A stretch of 8,478 nt of DNA from Candidatus Auribacterota bacterium (GTDB taxonomy: Bacteria > Auribacterota > Tritonobacteria > UBA1439): contig JAPLCY010000312.1 of the NCBI GenBank assembly GCA_026391995.1, forward strand, positions 1 through 8,478, in the 5' to 3' direction. Of this stretch, positions 1 to 5,661 are shown one piece after another (within the stretch, counting starts at the first letter, position 1; the number at the start of each line of letters is the position of its first letter). The translations under genes were made by a program, and so were the position numbers. A model generated the notes under the pieces. That model saw nothing but the letters and a program-made list of their open reading frames with translations, was not told the DNA's origin and made no database searches.

Positions 1-261
1 GCCGAAATAAATCGGCGACGCGAGGATGACGGCATCGGCCCTCCCCAGCCGCTCATACACCATCGCCATATCGTCCGCCACGACACACGGACCGTCCAGG
101 CTTGGCTTATCGCACGCACGGCAGGGGGCGATGCAGAGGCGGCACAGCAACAGTTTCTCCGTGTCCGCCCCCGCGAGGGCGGCGGCTGCGAGGGCGGCGT
201 CCAGCAACAGGTCGCAGTTCCCGCCTGTGCGGGGGCTCCCATTGATACCCAGTATATACAT
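1..261 (-). CDS. NADPH-dependent FMN reductase / flavodoxin-fold flavoprotein, 3' end cut off by the window
   Basis: The first 87 residues are visible and the reading frame is still open at base 1. The N-terminus is a beta strand followed by GINGSPRTGGN, the flavin-phosphate-binding loop of the NADPH-dependent FMN reductase / iron-sulfur flavoprotein family. A cysteine cluster follows at residues 40, 43, 47, 50 and 59, then DDM and DAVILASPIYFG, which is the second strand and flavin-contact loop of this fold. The cysteines resemble the cluster region of iron-sulfur flavoproteins, but I cannot say whether a cluster binds. It is the last visible gene of the perR operon, 23 bases after the upstream gene; the Shine-Dalgarno sequence is weak. 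A likely role is an electron carrier or flavin reductase supplying the peroxide- and superoxide-reducing enzymes upstream (inference). Confidence 0.85.
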   Translation of the reverse strand, partial: MYILGINGSPRTGGNCDLLLDAALAAAALAGADTEKLLLCRLCIAPCRACDKPSLDGPCVVADDMAMVYERLGRADAVILASPIYFG

Positions 262-284
262 GGCTGGTGCGTGGCCGCGGGCGT

Positions 285-746
285 TCAGCGGATGTGTCCC
301 GGCGCCAGATCGATGATCTCGGCAATATCCATCACAATGAGATACTTCGGCTGCGGCAGCAACGCCTCGGGGTGGCGCGGGTGCCCCTTTTCCCCCCTGA
401 CGCTCTGTATGATCCTGCGAGTGATCCGGCCCGAGAGTTTCCGCTCCCACGACCTGATGAGCCCCGGCGGGATATCCGCGGCCGCGGCCGCCCTCCCCCG
501 CCCCTTCATGCAGTAACCGCGGAAGGAGTGCTCATCCACGACGGTGACGCTCATCCGGGGGTCCCGCGCGAGGTTGCGGCAGGTCGCCCCCCGGTAGAGG
601 TCCAGCAGGTAGAGCTCGCCTTCACGCCGCACCCTCACAATCCCCTTGCAGGCGCTGTGCGGTATGCCATCCTCGCCGATGGTGGAGAGGATCACGTACG
701 GCTGGCGGTTGAGAAAACGGATATGTTCCGGAGACAGTCGCTTCAC
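285..746 (-). CDS. Pyridoxamine 5'-phosphate oxidase-like (PPOX/FMN-binding split-barrel) protein
   Basis: A 153-residue protein with the PPOX-like split-barrel pattern: an N-terminal helix, then the strand PYVILSTIGEDGIPHS (about residues 16-31), the paired strand EGELYLLDLYRG (43-53), the helix NLARDP (58-63), and MSVTVVDEHSFRGYCMKG (65-82). This is the arrangement of small FMN-, F420- or heme-binding split-barrel proteins; which cofactor is used cannot be read from sequence. The start is GTG at 746, chosen because an AGGGGG Shine-Dalgarno lies about five bases upstream. It begins 10 bases after the DUF6132-like gene, so it is very probably co-transcribed with the perR operon. Residues 83-90 are an Arg/Ala-rich low-complexity stretch encoded by CGG/GCC-type repeats. 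The family is confident; the substrate is unknown. Confidence 0.85.
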   Translation of the reverse strand: MKRLSPEHIRFLNRQPYVILSTIGEDGIPHSACKGIVRVRREGELYLLDLYRGATCRNLARDPRMSVTVVDEHSFRGYCMKGRGRAAAAADIPPGLIRSWERKLSGRITRRIIQSVRGEKGHPRHPEALLPQPKYLIVMDIAEIIDLAPGHIR

Positions 747-756
747 CCGTCCCCCT

Positions 757-915
757 TTAGAATCCGCCCGCGACCAGCGCGCCGATGACCGCCCCGACTA
801 TCGTGCTGATCCACGGGTTACTGGTGAGGGGGCAGGCGCCGCTCGCGCACTTGCCGAAGTAGCCGACCCCGAACCCTATGGCGCCTCCCACGACAATCCC
901 CAGTACCGTTTTCAT
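757..915 (-). CDS. Small two-helix membrane protein, DUF6132-like
   Basis: A 52-residue protein with two glycine-rich hydrophobic segments (about residues 3-20 and 37-50), joined by a loop reading KCASGACPLTSNPW. The CxxGxCPxTSNPW loop between two GxxxG-type helices matches what I know of the DUF6132 family of small membrane proteins, whose function is undescribed. The ATG at 915 is chosen because GGGAGG lies just upstream; an in-frame start further upstream at 987 would overlap the preceding gene and add non-conserved residues. It sits 19 bases after the YbhB-like gene and 10 before the PPOX-like gene. The paired cysteines (residues 23 and 28) could be redox-active or bind metal, which would suit this operon, but that is inference. 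Confidence 0.8.
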   Translation of the reverse strand: MKTVLGIVVGGAIGFGVGYFGKCASGACPLTSNPWISTIVGAVIGALVAGGF

Positions 916-934
916 CCTGTGCCTCCCTGACGTA

Positions 935-1486
935 TTATCCCCGGCGCCTGGCATAGCGCCCCATGAGCGCACCGTCGGCCAGGACATGCCCCTTCATCGC
1001 GTCGAGCAGCGCGGCCTTGGTCACCCGTCCTGCGAGATCCAGCCGCGCGTCGAGGGCGTAGAGCTTGAAATAGTAGCGGTGCGTTCCCGAAGGGGGGCAC
1101 GGCCCGCCGTAACCGAAACGGCCGAAGTCGTTCACCCCCTGCCCCGCGCCGCCCGCCAGCGTTTCCGCCGTGGGCTGTCCGCCCGGGAGGCTTCGGCGAT
1201 CGGCCGGTATGTTATAGAGCACCCAGTGCACCCACGTGCCGGCGGGCGCATCCGGATCATCGCAGACGAGCGCCAACGCCTTCGTCCCCGCCGGGATACC
1301 CGACCACTCGAGCGGGGGCGAGCTGTCCCTGCCGTCGCAGGTGTGGGCGGAGGGGATCATCCCGCCCTCCCTGAAGGTCGGGCTGGTGACGGTGATCATC
1401 ATTGCGGAACTCCCCGCAGCCGTGGCGACATACGCGCATACCAGCGCGGCGCAGACAGCGGCATGCCCCCCGCAGCCCCGCCCCAT
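935..1486 (-). CDS. YbhB/YbcL family (PEBP / Raf-kinase-inhibitor-like) protein, exported
   Basis: A 183-residue protein with all the landmarks of the bacterial phosphatidylethanolamine-binding-protein family: DDPDAP at 76-81, HWVLYNIP at 87-94, GVNDFGRFGYGGPCPP at 117-132, then GTHRYYFKLYALD. The ATG at 1486 follows the preceding gene's stop by two bases and has GGGGAG upstream, overlapping that gene's last codons. This start gives a hydrophobic N-terminus (about residues 8-25) ending in an Ala/Ser-rich stretch, which looks like a cleavable signal peptide. The alternative ATGs at 1402 and 1399 would give a cytoplasmic form of about 155 residues that begins at the conserved domain. The biochemical role of bacterial YbhB-like proteins is poorly defined. 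Its place between a ferritin-like gene and a small membrane protein suggests an envelope stress function (inference). Confidence 0.88.
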   Translation of the reverse strand: MGRGCGGHAAVCAALVCAYVATAAGSSAMMITVTSPTFREGGMIPSAHTCDGRDSSPPLEWSGIPAGTKALALVCDDPDAPAGTWVHWVLYNIPADRRSLPGGQPTAETLAGGAGQGVNDFGRFGYGGPCPPSGTHRYYFKLYALDARLDLAGRVTKAALLDAMKGHVLADGALMGRYARRRG

Positions 1487-1488
1487 AC

Positions 1489-1803
1489 TCACTCCCCGAG
1501 CGCCTGCTCGAGGTCCATCGCGTGCTCCTGCTCCACCGCGAGGATGGTCCTGAGCTGCTGGGCAAGATGGTACAGATTGAGTTCTTCGGCCTGTTTGGCA
1601 GCGAGGTAGTCGATTTGCGAGGCGAGGATGGTGGCGTGGGCCAGCTCCTCCTGCGCGTGGATAATGAGCTCTTTCTGGATGCTCTGGTACATCGCGCCCT
1701 TCAACACCCCCTGGTGCTGCGTGTACTGGACGCACGCGGTATACTCGAGACCGAGGTCCTTGTTGAGCAACTCGATGAATTTCTCCCTGGTAATGCCTGC
1801 CAT
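1489..1803 (-). CDS. Short ferritin-like (bacterioferritin-type) protein apparently lacking one helix
   Basis: A 104-residue protein of ferritin/bacterioferritin character. Helix A contains LGLEYTACVQY, with the presumed metal ligand Glu20. Helix B contains EELAH, giving the ExxH pair Glu53/His56, followed by QIDYL. The C-terminal helix contains EQEH, giving Glu91/His94. In full-length relatives of about 150-170 residues, a further helix carrying another glutamate ligand lies between the IDYL segment and the last helix; here roughly 50 residues are absent. The frame is clean, the stop is TGA, and GGGAGG lies just before the ATG. This is therefore either a genuinely compact variant, which would have to complete its di-iron site by oligomerising, or an in-frame deletion. 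It is 33 bases downstream of tlpA and 2 bases before the YbhB-like gene. An iron or peroxide role is expected from family and context. Confidence 0.8.
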   Translation of the reverse strand: MAGITREKFIELLNKDLGLEYTACVQYTQHQGVLKGAMYQSIQKELIIHAQEELAHATILASQIDYLAAKQAEELNLYHLAQQLRTILAVEQEHAMDLEQALGE

Positions 1804-1836
1804 GGCAGCCTCCCTTCCCGGTTCTGATCAGTCTCC

Positions 1837-2313
1837 CTACTTTTTCGCCGCGACACCGAGCTCGCGCTCGATGAGCGGCTCCACCTGCCGGCACTCGCGG
1901 CAGATGATCGTCCCGTCTTTGCCGACAAGGAAAAGACAGGGCACGCCGCGCACACGATACTTGTTGGCGACCGATCCATCCGTGTCCAGGAGCACCCGGT
2001 ACGGGATCCCGTACTTCTCGACAAACGCCGCCACGCGTTTCTCGCTCTCCTGTATGTCGACCATGAGGATCTCGAGGCCCTTCTCCTTGTAGCGCTCGTG
2101 GAATTTCTTGAGCTCGGGGACCTCGGTGCGGCAGTGGGGGCACCAGGTGGTGCTGAAAACCAGCAGCACCGCCTTCCCCTTGAGCTTGCTCAGGCCGACC
2201 TCGGTCCCTTTAAGATCCTTCAGGGTGAAATCGGCCGCCGTATCAGCAGCAGCCGCGGCGCCGCAGAACAGCACCACCGTCAATGGGGACAACCACCGCA
2301 CCCATCTACTCAT
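1837..2313 (-). CDS. TlpA/ResA-type exported thioredoxin-like protein
   Basis: A 158-residue protein with an N-terminal signal peptide (basic RWVRW, hydrophobic core to about residue 19, Ala-rich cleavage region near 20-23), then an AhpC/TSA-Redoxin-type thioredoxin fold: DFTLKDLKG at 28-36, VLLVFSTTWCPHC at 49-61, and a cis-Pro loop GVPCLFLVGKDG at 123-134. The CPHC active site (Cys58, Cys61) has the dipeptide classically seen in DsbA. Two features are unusual: a cysteine directly after the cis-proline (Cys126), and a CREC pair (Cys138/Cys141) in the C-terminal part. The Shine-Dalgarno AAAGGAGA is clear. It follows ccdA by 12 bases, so the membrane transporter probably keeps this thioredoxin reduced from the cytoplasm. 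It is probably periplasmic and membrane-anchored only if the signal is not cleaved; no lipobox is seen. Confidence 0.9.
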   Translation of the reverse strand: MSRWVRWLSPLTVVLFCGAAAAADTAADFTLKDLKGTEVGLSKLKGKAVLLVFSTTWCPHCRTEVPELKKFHERYKEKGLEILMVDIQESEKRVAAFVEKYGIPYRVLLDTDGSVANKYRVRGVPCLFLVGKDGTIICRECRQVEPLIERELGVAAKK

Positions 2314-2325
2314 GCACGTCTCCTT

Positions 2326-3033
2326 TCATATGAGGAATGTCCCCGCCGTGACCAGGAAATACTCCCCGATCAGGATCAGGATCCATCCGAACAGATGCTT
2401 GATGCGCACCATCCACACCCCTGCGCGCGGCATGCTCGAAAGCAGTCCCGAGAATGTGCCGAGCAGGATCTGGAGCGTCCCCATGCCGAAGGCGAAGAGG
2501 AAGAGAAGGGTCACCCCGTACAAGGGATGCGCCTCCTTCGCCACGTAGGCCAGGAGGACCGCCAGCACCGGCGCGGTGCACGGCCCTACCACCAGCCCCG
2601 ATACCGCCCCCACGAGAAACGCGCCGGCGACGCCCTGGCCGCGGCCGGCCCGGAGGCGGGAAAACGCGCGCGGCACGGGAAGCATGAAGACATCGAGCAT
2701 CGAGAGGCCGAGCAGGATGCAGACATTGCCAACCGCAAGGTACGTCCACGGACTTGTCTGGATCCGCCCAAACAGCGTTCCCGTCAGGGCGGCGACGCAG
2801 CCGAGGACGGCGTACGTGAGCGACATCCCGAGCACGTAAATCACCGAGAGGAGAAACCCTCGCATCTTCGAACCGTGAGCCCGGCCGCCGATATACGCGA
2901 CGGTAATCGGGATCACCGGGTAAACACACGGGGTGAAACTCACAAGCACGCCGCCGAAGTAGACGGCGAGAAATGCGAGCAGCTTTGCCCCGTGGAGGTA
3001 CGACTCAAGGTTGTCTATGAACTGCTGAATCAC
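2326..3033 (-). CDS. ccdA: CcdA/DsbD-type transmembrane thiol-disulfide transporter
   Basis: A 235-residue polytopic membrane protein that carries electrons across the cytoplasmic membrane to exported thioredoxins. Both signature cysteines of the DsbD beta-domain/CcdA family are present: FTPCVYPVIPITV (Cys36) and GLVVGPCTAPVLAVLLAYVA (Cys152), in the first and fourth of about six hydrophobic helices. The C-terminal helices (about 172-194 and 213-232) complete the half-repeat. No periplasmic or C-terminal thioredoxin domain is fused, so it is the short CcdA-like form, with the adjacent TlpA-type protein as likely partner. The GTG start at 3033 is preferred because a GGAGG-containing G tract precedes it; a TTG 39 bases upstream would add a non-conserved polar extension. 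It lies 54 bases after ftnA. Electron source is probably cytoplasmic thioredoxin (family knowledge). Confidence 0.9.
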   Translation of the reverse strand: MIQQFIDNLESYLHGAKLLAFLAVYFGGVLVSFTPCVYPVIPITVAYIGGRAHGSKMRGFLLSVIYVLGMSLTYAVLGCVAALTGTLFGRIQTSPWTYLAVGNVCILLGLSMLDVFMLPVPRAFSRLRAGRGQGVAGAFLVGAVSGLVVGPCTAPVLAVLLAYVAKEAHPLYGVTLLFLFAFGMGTLQILLGTFSGLLSSMPRAGVWMVRIKHLFGWILILIGEYFLVTAGTFLI

Positions 3034-3041
3034 CGCTCTGT

Positions 3042-3061
3042 CCCCCCCCTCCGCCCGCCCC
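3042..3061 (-). other. G-rich tract over the ccdA leader (possible G-quadruplex)
   Basis: On the coding strand the ftnA-ccdA gap contains four closely spaced runs (GGGG, GGG, GG, and eight G), immediately before and overlapping the ccdA Shine-Dalgarno region. The runs fit the G3+N1-7 quadruplex pattern if the eight-G run is split. Just upstream, GGACA and TGTCC (about 3060-3081) could form a five-base-pair hairpin. Whether either structure forms is unknown; the tract may simply be an over-long Shine-Dalgarno. Confidence 0.35.
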
Positions 3062-3087
3062 GGACACCTCAATCCTGTTGTCCAACC

Positions 3088-3618
3088 CTACGCCTGCGGT
3101 CCCGCCCCGCCCGCCGCCGGCGGCGGCGTGAAGACGCGCTGCGCCAGCTCCTGGTCGAGCATGAACAGGCCGCCGGGCGCATCCGCCATGAGCGTGAGCT
3201 TCTTCACCACGCCGTCCGCCGAGGCCTCCTCCTCTACCTGCTCGCTCACGAACCACTGGAGGAAGTTGTGCGTGGCGTGATCGTTCTCCTTGATGGCGAG
3301 GCTGACCAGGTCGTTGATGTGGGCGGTCACCTTCTGCTCGTGCGCGTAAGCGGCCTGGAATACCCTGAGCGGAGAAGTCCACTGCGTCGGAGGGCCATCG
3401 ATCGCGCCCAGCAGCGCCTTGCCGCCGCGGTCGATGATATAATGGTAGAATCTTAGGGAGTGGACGAGCTCCTCCTGCCGCTGGACCTCCATCCAGTTGG
3501 CAAAACCCTTCAGGTTGACCGACTCAAAATAGGCCGCCATCGAGAGATAAAGGTACGCCGAGTAGAATTCACGGTTGAGCTGTGCGTTCAATGCGTCCTG
3601 CATCTTTGTGTTGATCAT
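3088..3618 (-). CDS. ftnA: Ferritin (FtnA-type iron storage protein)
   Basis: A 176-residue non-heme bacterial ferritin of normal length for the family. The ferroxidase ligands fall at the same positions as in E. coli FtnA: Glu17 (REFYSAYLYLSM), Glu50 and His53 (EELVH), Glu94 (AHEQKVT) and Gln127, with the accessory C-site glutamates at 49, 126, 129 and 130. This predicts an active ferroxidase that oxidises Fe(II) with O2 or H2O2 and stores it in a 24-mer shell. The ATG at 3618 is chosen because a GAGAGG Shine-Dalgarno precedes it and the conserved N-terminus begins there; a start 45 bases upstream would overlap the preceding gene's end. The C-terminus ends in a flexible Pro/Ala/Gly tail. Its place in a PerR-headed operon fits removal of Fenton-active iron during peroxide stress. 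Confidence 0.95.
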   Translation of the reverse strand: MINTKMQDALNAQLNREFYSAYLYLSMAAYFESVNLKGFANWMEVQRQEELVHSLRFYHYIIDRGGKALLGAIDGPPTQWTSPLRVFQAAYAHEQKVTAHINDLVSLAIKENDHATHNFLQWFVSEQVEEEASADGVVKKLTLMADAPGGLFMLDQELAQRVFTPPPAAGGAGPQA

Positions 3619-3659
3619 TCCACACCTCTCTTTCAAGCAGTCACTGTCAGATCCGGCCC

Positions 3660-4163
3660 TCAATGCCCCTGTTCTACAAGCAACCCCTCGAGGAGCTGCT
3701 TATGGCGACGCTCCTCCCCGGCGATGCGCCGGAGCTCGTCCCTCGTGCCGGGGGAGACGACCTGTGCGGCACACGACTCGTAGAAACGGATCGACTTGTC
3801 CTCGACGATGATCCCCAGCCGGAGCGCCTGCGCCGGCTTCTTGAGTATGCCCTGGAGCTCTTCCATGTCCTGGTACGGTTGGAAGATGCCGTAGTCGATG
3901 CTGCCAAGAAGGTCATCCTCCTCGAACCCATCCTCACGCCCCTCACGGAGCTTTGCGAGCCTCCCGCCGAAATAGTCCAGGTGTTCCGACTCCTGGGAGG
4001 CAAGTTCCCCCAGGACCTCCCGCATGGCGGGGGAGACCTGGCCGTTCGCCAGCCGGGTGTAGAAGCGTACGCCGTCGCGCTCGATCCGGCAAGCGATCCG
4101 GCACGCCTCGACCTCGTCAAAGTCGACAATGACGAGGTCGCCGTTCTTTTCCTCAATCCGCAT
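3660..4163 (-). CDS. Ferritin-like di-iron protein of the rubrerythrin superfamily, without rubredoxin domain
   Basis: A 167-residue protein with two pseudo-symmetric helix pairs, each giving a Glu plus an ExxH motif. Glu28 lies in IERDGVRFY, and Glu58/His61 form ESEH. Glu121 lies in VEDKSIRFYESC, and Glu151/His154 form EERRH. This is a complete erythrin-type di-iron set. There is no C-terminal rubredoxin-like CxxC pair, so electrons must come from another protein. The region between the halves (about residues 75-110, acidic, then GIFQPYQDMEELQGILKKP) matches the linker of the 'ferritin family' rubrerythrin-like proteins of anaerobes. Start ATG with GGGGG upstream; 42 bases after dfx and 41 before ftnA. 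Probably a peroxidase or iron-handling protein of the cytoplasm; the exact substrate is not known. Confidence 0.88.
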   Translation of the reverse strand: MRIEEKNGDLVIVDFDEVEACRIACRIERDGVRFYTRLANGQVSPAMREVLGELASQESEHLDYFGGRLAKLREGREDGFEEDDLLGSIDYGIFQPYQDMEELQGILKKPAQALRLGIIVEDKSIRFYESCAAQVVSPGTRDELRRIAGEERRHKQLLEGLLVEQGH

Positions 4164-4205
4164 AGGACATTCCCCCGAGCCTATCGCATGCGGCGGCGGC
4201 GGCCG

Positions 4206-4580
4206 TCAGGTCTTCCACAAGCCGTGCAGGTTGCAGTACTCGCGCGCGGCAAGCTGCGCGGCCGCCACCGAGAACTCCGCCTCGGGCTTGTCGCCGGGCT
4301 TCAGGAACCGCCGGTACGCGATCCCGCCCGCCAGGAGTTCGATCCACTCGATATAGTGTTTCTCCTCCATCGGGTGCGGCACGCTGCCGATCTTGATCCG
4401 CACACCGCCCTGGAACTTCTCGATGATGGGGACGTGTTTCTCCCTCGCCGCATCGACGCTGTTCTCGACCAAAAGGGCCATCTCCTCGCCGCAGCAGACG
4501 AGCGCCCCCGCTCCCGCATGGATTACTTCCACCATATTGCCGCATACACCGCAACGGTACACCTGGAGTCTCCCAGTCAC
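4206..4580 (-). CDS. dfx: Desulfoferrodoxin / superoxide reductase (class I, two iron centres)
   Basis: A 124-residue class I (2Fe) superoxide reductase, which reduces superoxide to hydrogen peroxide without releasing O2. The N-terminal desulforedoxin-like domain has Cys10, Cys13, Cys29 and Cys30 for centre I. The catalytic domain has EKHVP with Glu47, Lys48 and His49, then [12 protein letters not shown] with His69 and His75, and the C-terminal EYCNLHG with Cys116 and His119. These are the same residue numbers as in the Desulfovibrio enzyme, so both centres should be intact. GTG at 4580 is chosen because AAAGGAGG lies six bases upstream and the known numbering then matches; an ATG 36 bases upstream would read through that Shine-Dalgarno. 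It follows rbr after a structured 74-base gap. Rubrerythrin just upstream can remove the peroxide this enzyme makes. Confidence 0.96.
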   Translation of the reverse strand: MTGRLQVYRCGVCGNMVEVIHAGAGALVCCGEEMALLVENSVDAAREKHVPIIEKFQGGVRIKIGSVPHPMEEKHYIEWIELLAGGIAYRRFLKPGDKPEAEFSVAAAQLAAREYCNLHGLWKT

Positions 4581-4595
4581 GCGCACCCTCCTTTC

Positions 4596-4652
4596 AATCC
4601 GCCCCATCCCCGGCAAGTTCTATCACCAGGGATTATGCCGATCAGGCGGATT
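4596..4652 (-). promoter_or_regulatory. Two-stem RNA structure in the rbr-dfx gap
   Basis: Beginning two bases after the rbr stop codon, the transcript can fold into a long hairpin. The outer stem is AATCCGCC pairing with GGCGGATT (8 perfect base pairs, 4645-4652 with 4596-4603). The inner stem is ATCCCTGG pairing with CCGGGGAT (8 base pairs including one G-U, 4626-4633 with 4606-4613), closing a 12-base loop. An 11-by-2 internal loop separates the stems. The structure ends just before the dfx Shine-Dalgarno. There is no U-tract after it, so it does not look like a simple terminator; an mRNA processing or stability element, or a control of dfx translation, is more likely (inference). Confidence 0.5.
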
Positions 4653-4654
4653 AT

Positions 4655-5203
4655 TCACGCAAATGTCCTGAACTTCTCCTTCGCCGCCCCGCACACGGGG
4701 CACCTCGCCGGTGAAGCCCCCTCGCCGGTAAAGCCGCACACCGAACAGATCTGCACCGGCCCGAGCTCGACATCCCTCCCTCCGTCAACGGCCTGCTTCG
4801 CCTCCTGATACATGGCCGCGTGGATCCGCTCCGCGGAAAGGGCGTAATGGAAGCTCCGCTCGGCGCCCTTCTCGGCCTGGAACTGGGCCGCGTTCTTGTA
4901 GACGGGGTACATCTCGTTGATCTCGAAGAGCTCCCCCTCGATCGCGCCCTGGAGATTGTCAGGGGTGCTGCCCAGACCAAAGCCGGCCATCGAGTTCACG
5001 GCGAAGGCGCCGGCATCGTCGCGCAGTTCGCGAAAATGGTTCCAGGCGTGGACCTCCTCGGCCACTGCGATGGCCTTGAAGAGACGGGCGACATTTGGAA
5101 ATCCCTCCTCCGCCGCCTTCGCGCCCCACATGCCGTAACGCATGTGGGCCATCGATTCGCCGCCGTAGGCGCTTCTCAAGTGGGTCGCGGTCATCTCGTG
5201 CAT
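4655..5203 (-). CDS. rbr: Rubrerythrin (NADH peroxidase-type di-iron protein)
   Basis: A 182-residue rubrerythrin, which reduces hydrogen peroxide to water in the cytoplasm of anaerobes. The N-terminal erythrin domain (about 1-145) has Glu16 in YGGESMAHMRY, Glu49/His52 in AEEVH, the helix GELFEINEMYP (90-100) supplying further glutamates, and Glu125/His128 in AERIH. The C-terminal rubredoxin-like domain has Cys153/Cys156 (ICSVCGFTG) and Cys168/Cys171 (CPVCG) for the FeS4 site that passes electrons to the di-iron centre. The ATG at 5203 is preceded by AAAGGGAGG and lies two bases after the perR stop; longer in-frame starts would run back into perR. The gene order perR-rbr is a known arrangement in anaerobes and predicts peroxide-inducible expression. 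Confidence 0.96.
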   Translation of the reverse strand: MHEMTATHLRSAYGGESMAHMRYGMWGAKAAEEGFPNVARLFKAIAVAEEVHAWNHFRELRDDAGAFAVNSMAGFGLGSTPDNLQGAIEGELFEINEMYPVYKNAAQFQAEKGAERSFHYALSAERIHAAMYQEAKQAVDGGRDVELGPVQICSVCGFTGEGASPARCPVCGAAKEKFRTFA

Positions 5204-5205
5204 GA

Positions 5206-5625
5206 TTATTCCTCCCTTTGCGTGCGCTTCTTCCCCGCGCACCTCGCGCACACACCGATATACTCGAGCCGGTGCCCCATGATCGAAAATCCAGTTGCCC
5301 CCTGCGCGCGGCGTTCCAGATCCTCGAGGGGCTCCATGCGCAGATCCGCCACGCACCCGCAGCCGGTGCAGCGCGCGTGGTAGTGGGGCGTGGGTGTCCC
5401 GTCGTAGCGCCGCCGGGTGCCGGCCGTCTCGAGTTTCAGGATGACCCCGCTCCGCGACATGGATTCAAGGTTCCGGTAGACCGTCCCTAGGCTCACCCGG
5501 GGCAGGCGCCTGGTCACCATGTGATGGACCTCGTTCGCGGTGGGGTGGCTGACAACCCTGCGAAGCTCCTCGAGGATCACCTGCCGCTGCCTGGTCTTCC
5601 TCTGCTGCCCGCGTGCGTGTTTCAT
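5206..5625 (-). CDS. perR: Peroxide-responsive repressor PerR (Fur family)
   Basis: A 139-residue Fur-family regulator. The N-terminal winged helix includes HPTANEV (27-33) and the recognition helix region VSLGTVYRNLE (44-54). The regulatory metal ligands of B. subtilis PerR (His37, Asp85, His91, His93, Asp104) all have counterparts at a constant offset of ten: His27, Asp75, His81, His83 and Asp94. The structural zinc cysteines match the same way (Cys86, Cys89, Cys126, Cys129). Asp at position 94, where Fur and Zur proteins usually have Glu, favours PerR. PerR senses H2O2 by iron-catalysed oxidation of its histidine ligands and then releases DNA. The ATG at 5625 has GGAGAGG just upstream. It heads the operon, under a promoter that carries a PerR-box-like site, so autoregulation is likely. 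Confidence 0.95.
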   Translation of the reverse strand: MKHARGQQRKTRQRQVILEELRRVVSHPTANEVHHMVTRRLPRVSLGTVYRNLESMSRSGVILKLETAGTRRRYDGTPTPHYHARCTGCGCVADLRMEPLEDLERRAQGATGFSIMGHRLEYIGVCARCAGKKRTQREE

Positions 5626-5638
5626 GACCTCTCCGCTA

Positions 5639-5661
5639 TTAGTAATAATTCTTAAAACTAA
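5639..5661 (-). promoter_or_regulatory. Predicted PerR operator (PerR box) upstream of perR
   Basis: A 23-base imperfect dyad has plus-strand arms TTAGTAATAA and TTAAAACTAA around a three-base centre, with 8 of 10 arm positions complementary. The central 15 bases (5643-5657) match the Bacillus PerR box TTATAATNATTATAA at 11 of 14 defined positions and share the same centre (5650). It is an AT-rich island in GC-rich DNA. It starts at the last base of the -10 element and covers the expected transcription start, a position where a bound repressor would block RNA polymerase. It could also be a Fur-type site, since the two boxes are similar, but the PerR identity of the adjacent gene favours PerR. 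Confidence 0.75.

Noticed and set aside
1487..2143. Upstream extension of the YbhB-like frame to a protein of about 400 residues
   Set aside because: The added part overlaps tlpA and the short ferritin-like gene in another frame and resembles nothing; the ATG at 1486 has a good ribosome binding site and signal peptide.
2098..3456. Long open frame on the plus strand (about 450 codons) across tlpA, ccdA and ftnA
   Set aside because: Antisense to three clearly recognisable genes; Arg/His/Pro-rich composition typical of shadow frames in GC-rich DNA; no family motif.
3663..4808. Long plus-strand open frame (about 380 codons) opposite the ferritin-like gene, dfx and the end of rbr
   Set aside because: Antisense to genes with full catalytic residue sets; no recognisable domain.
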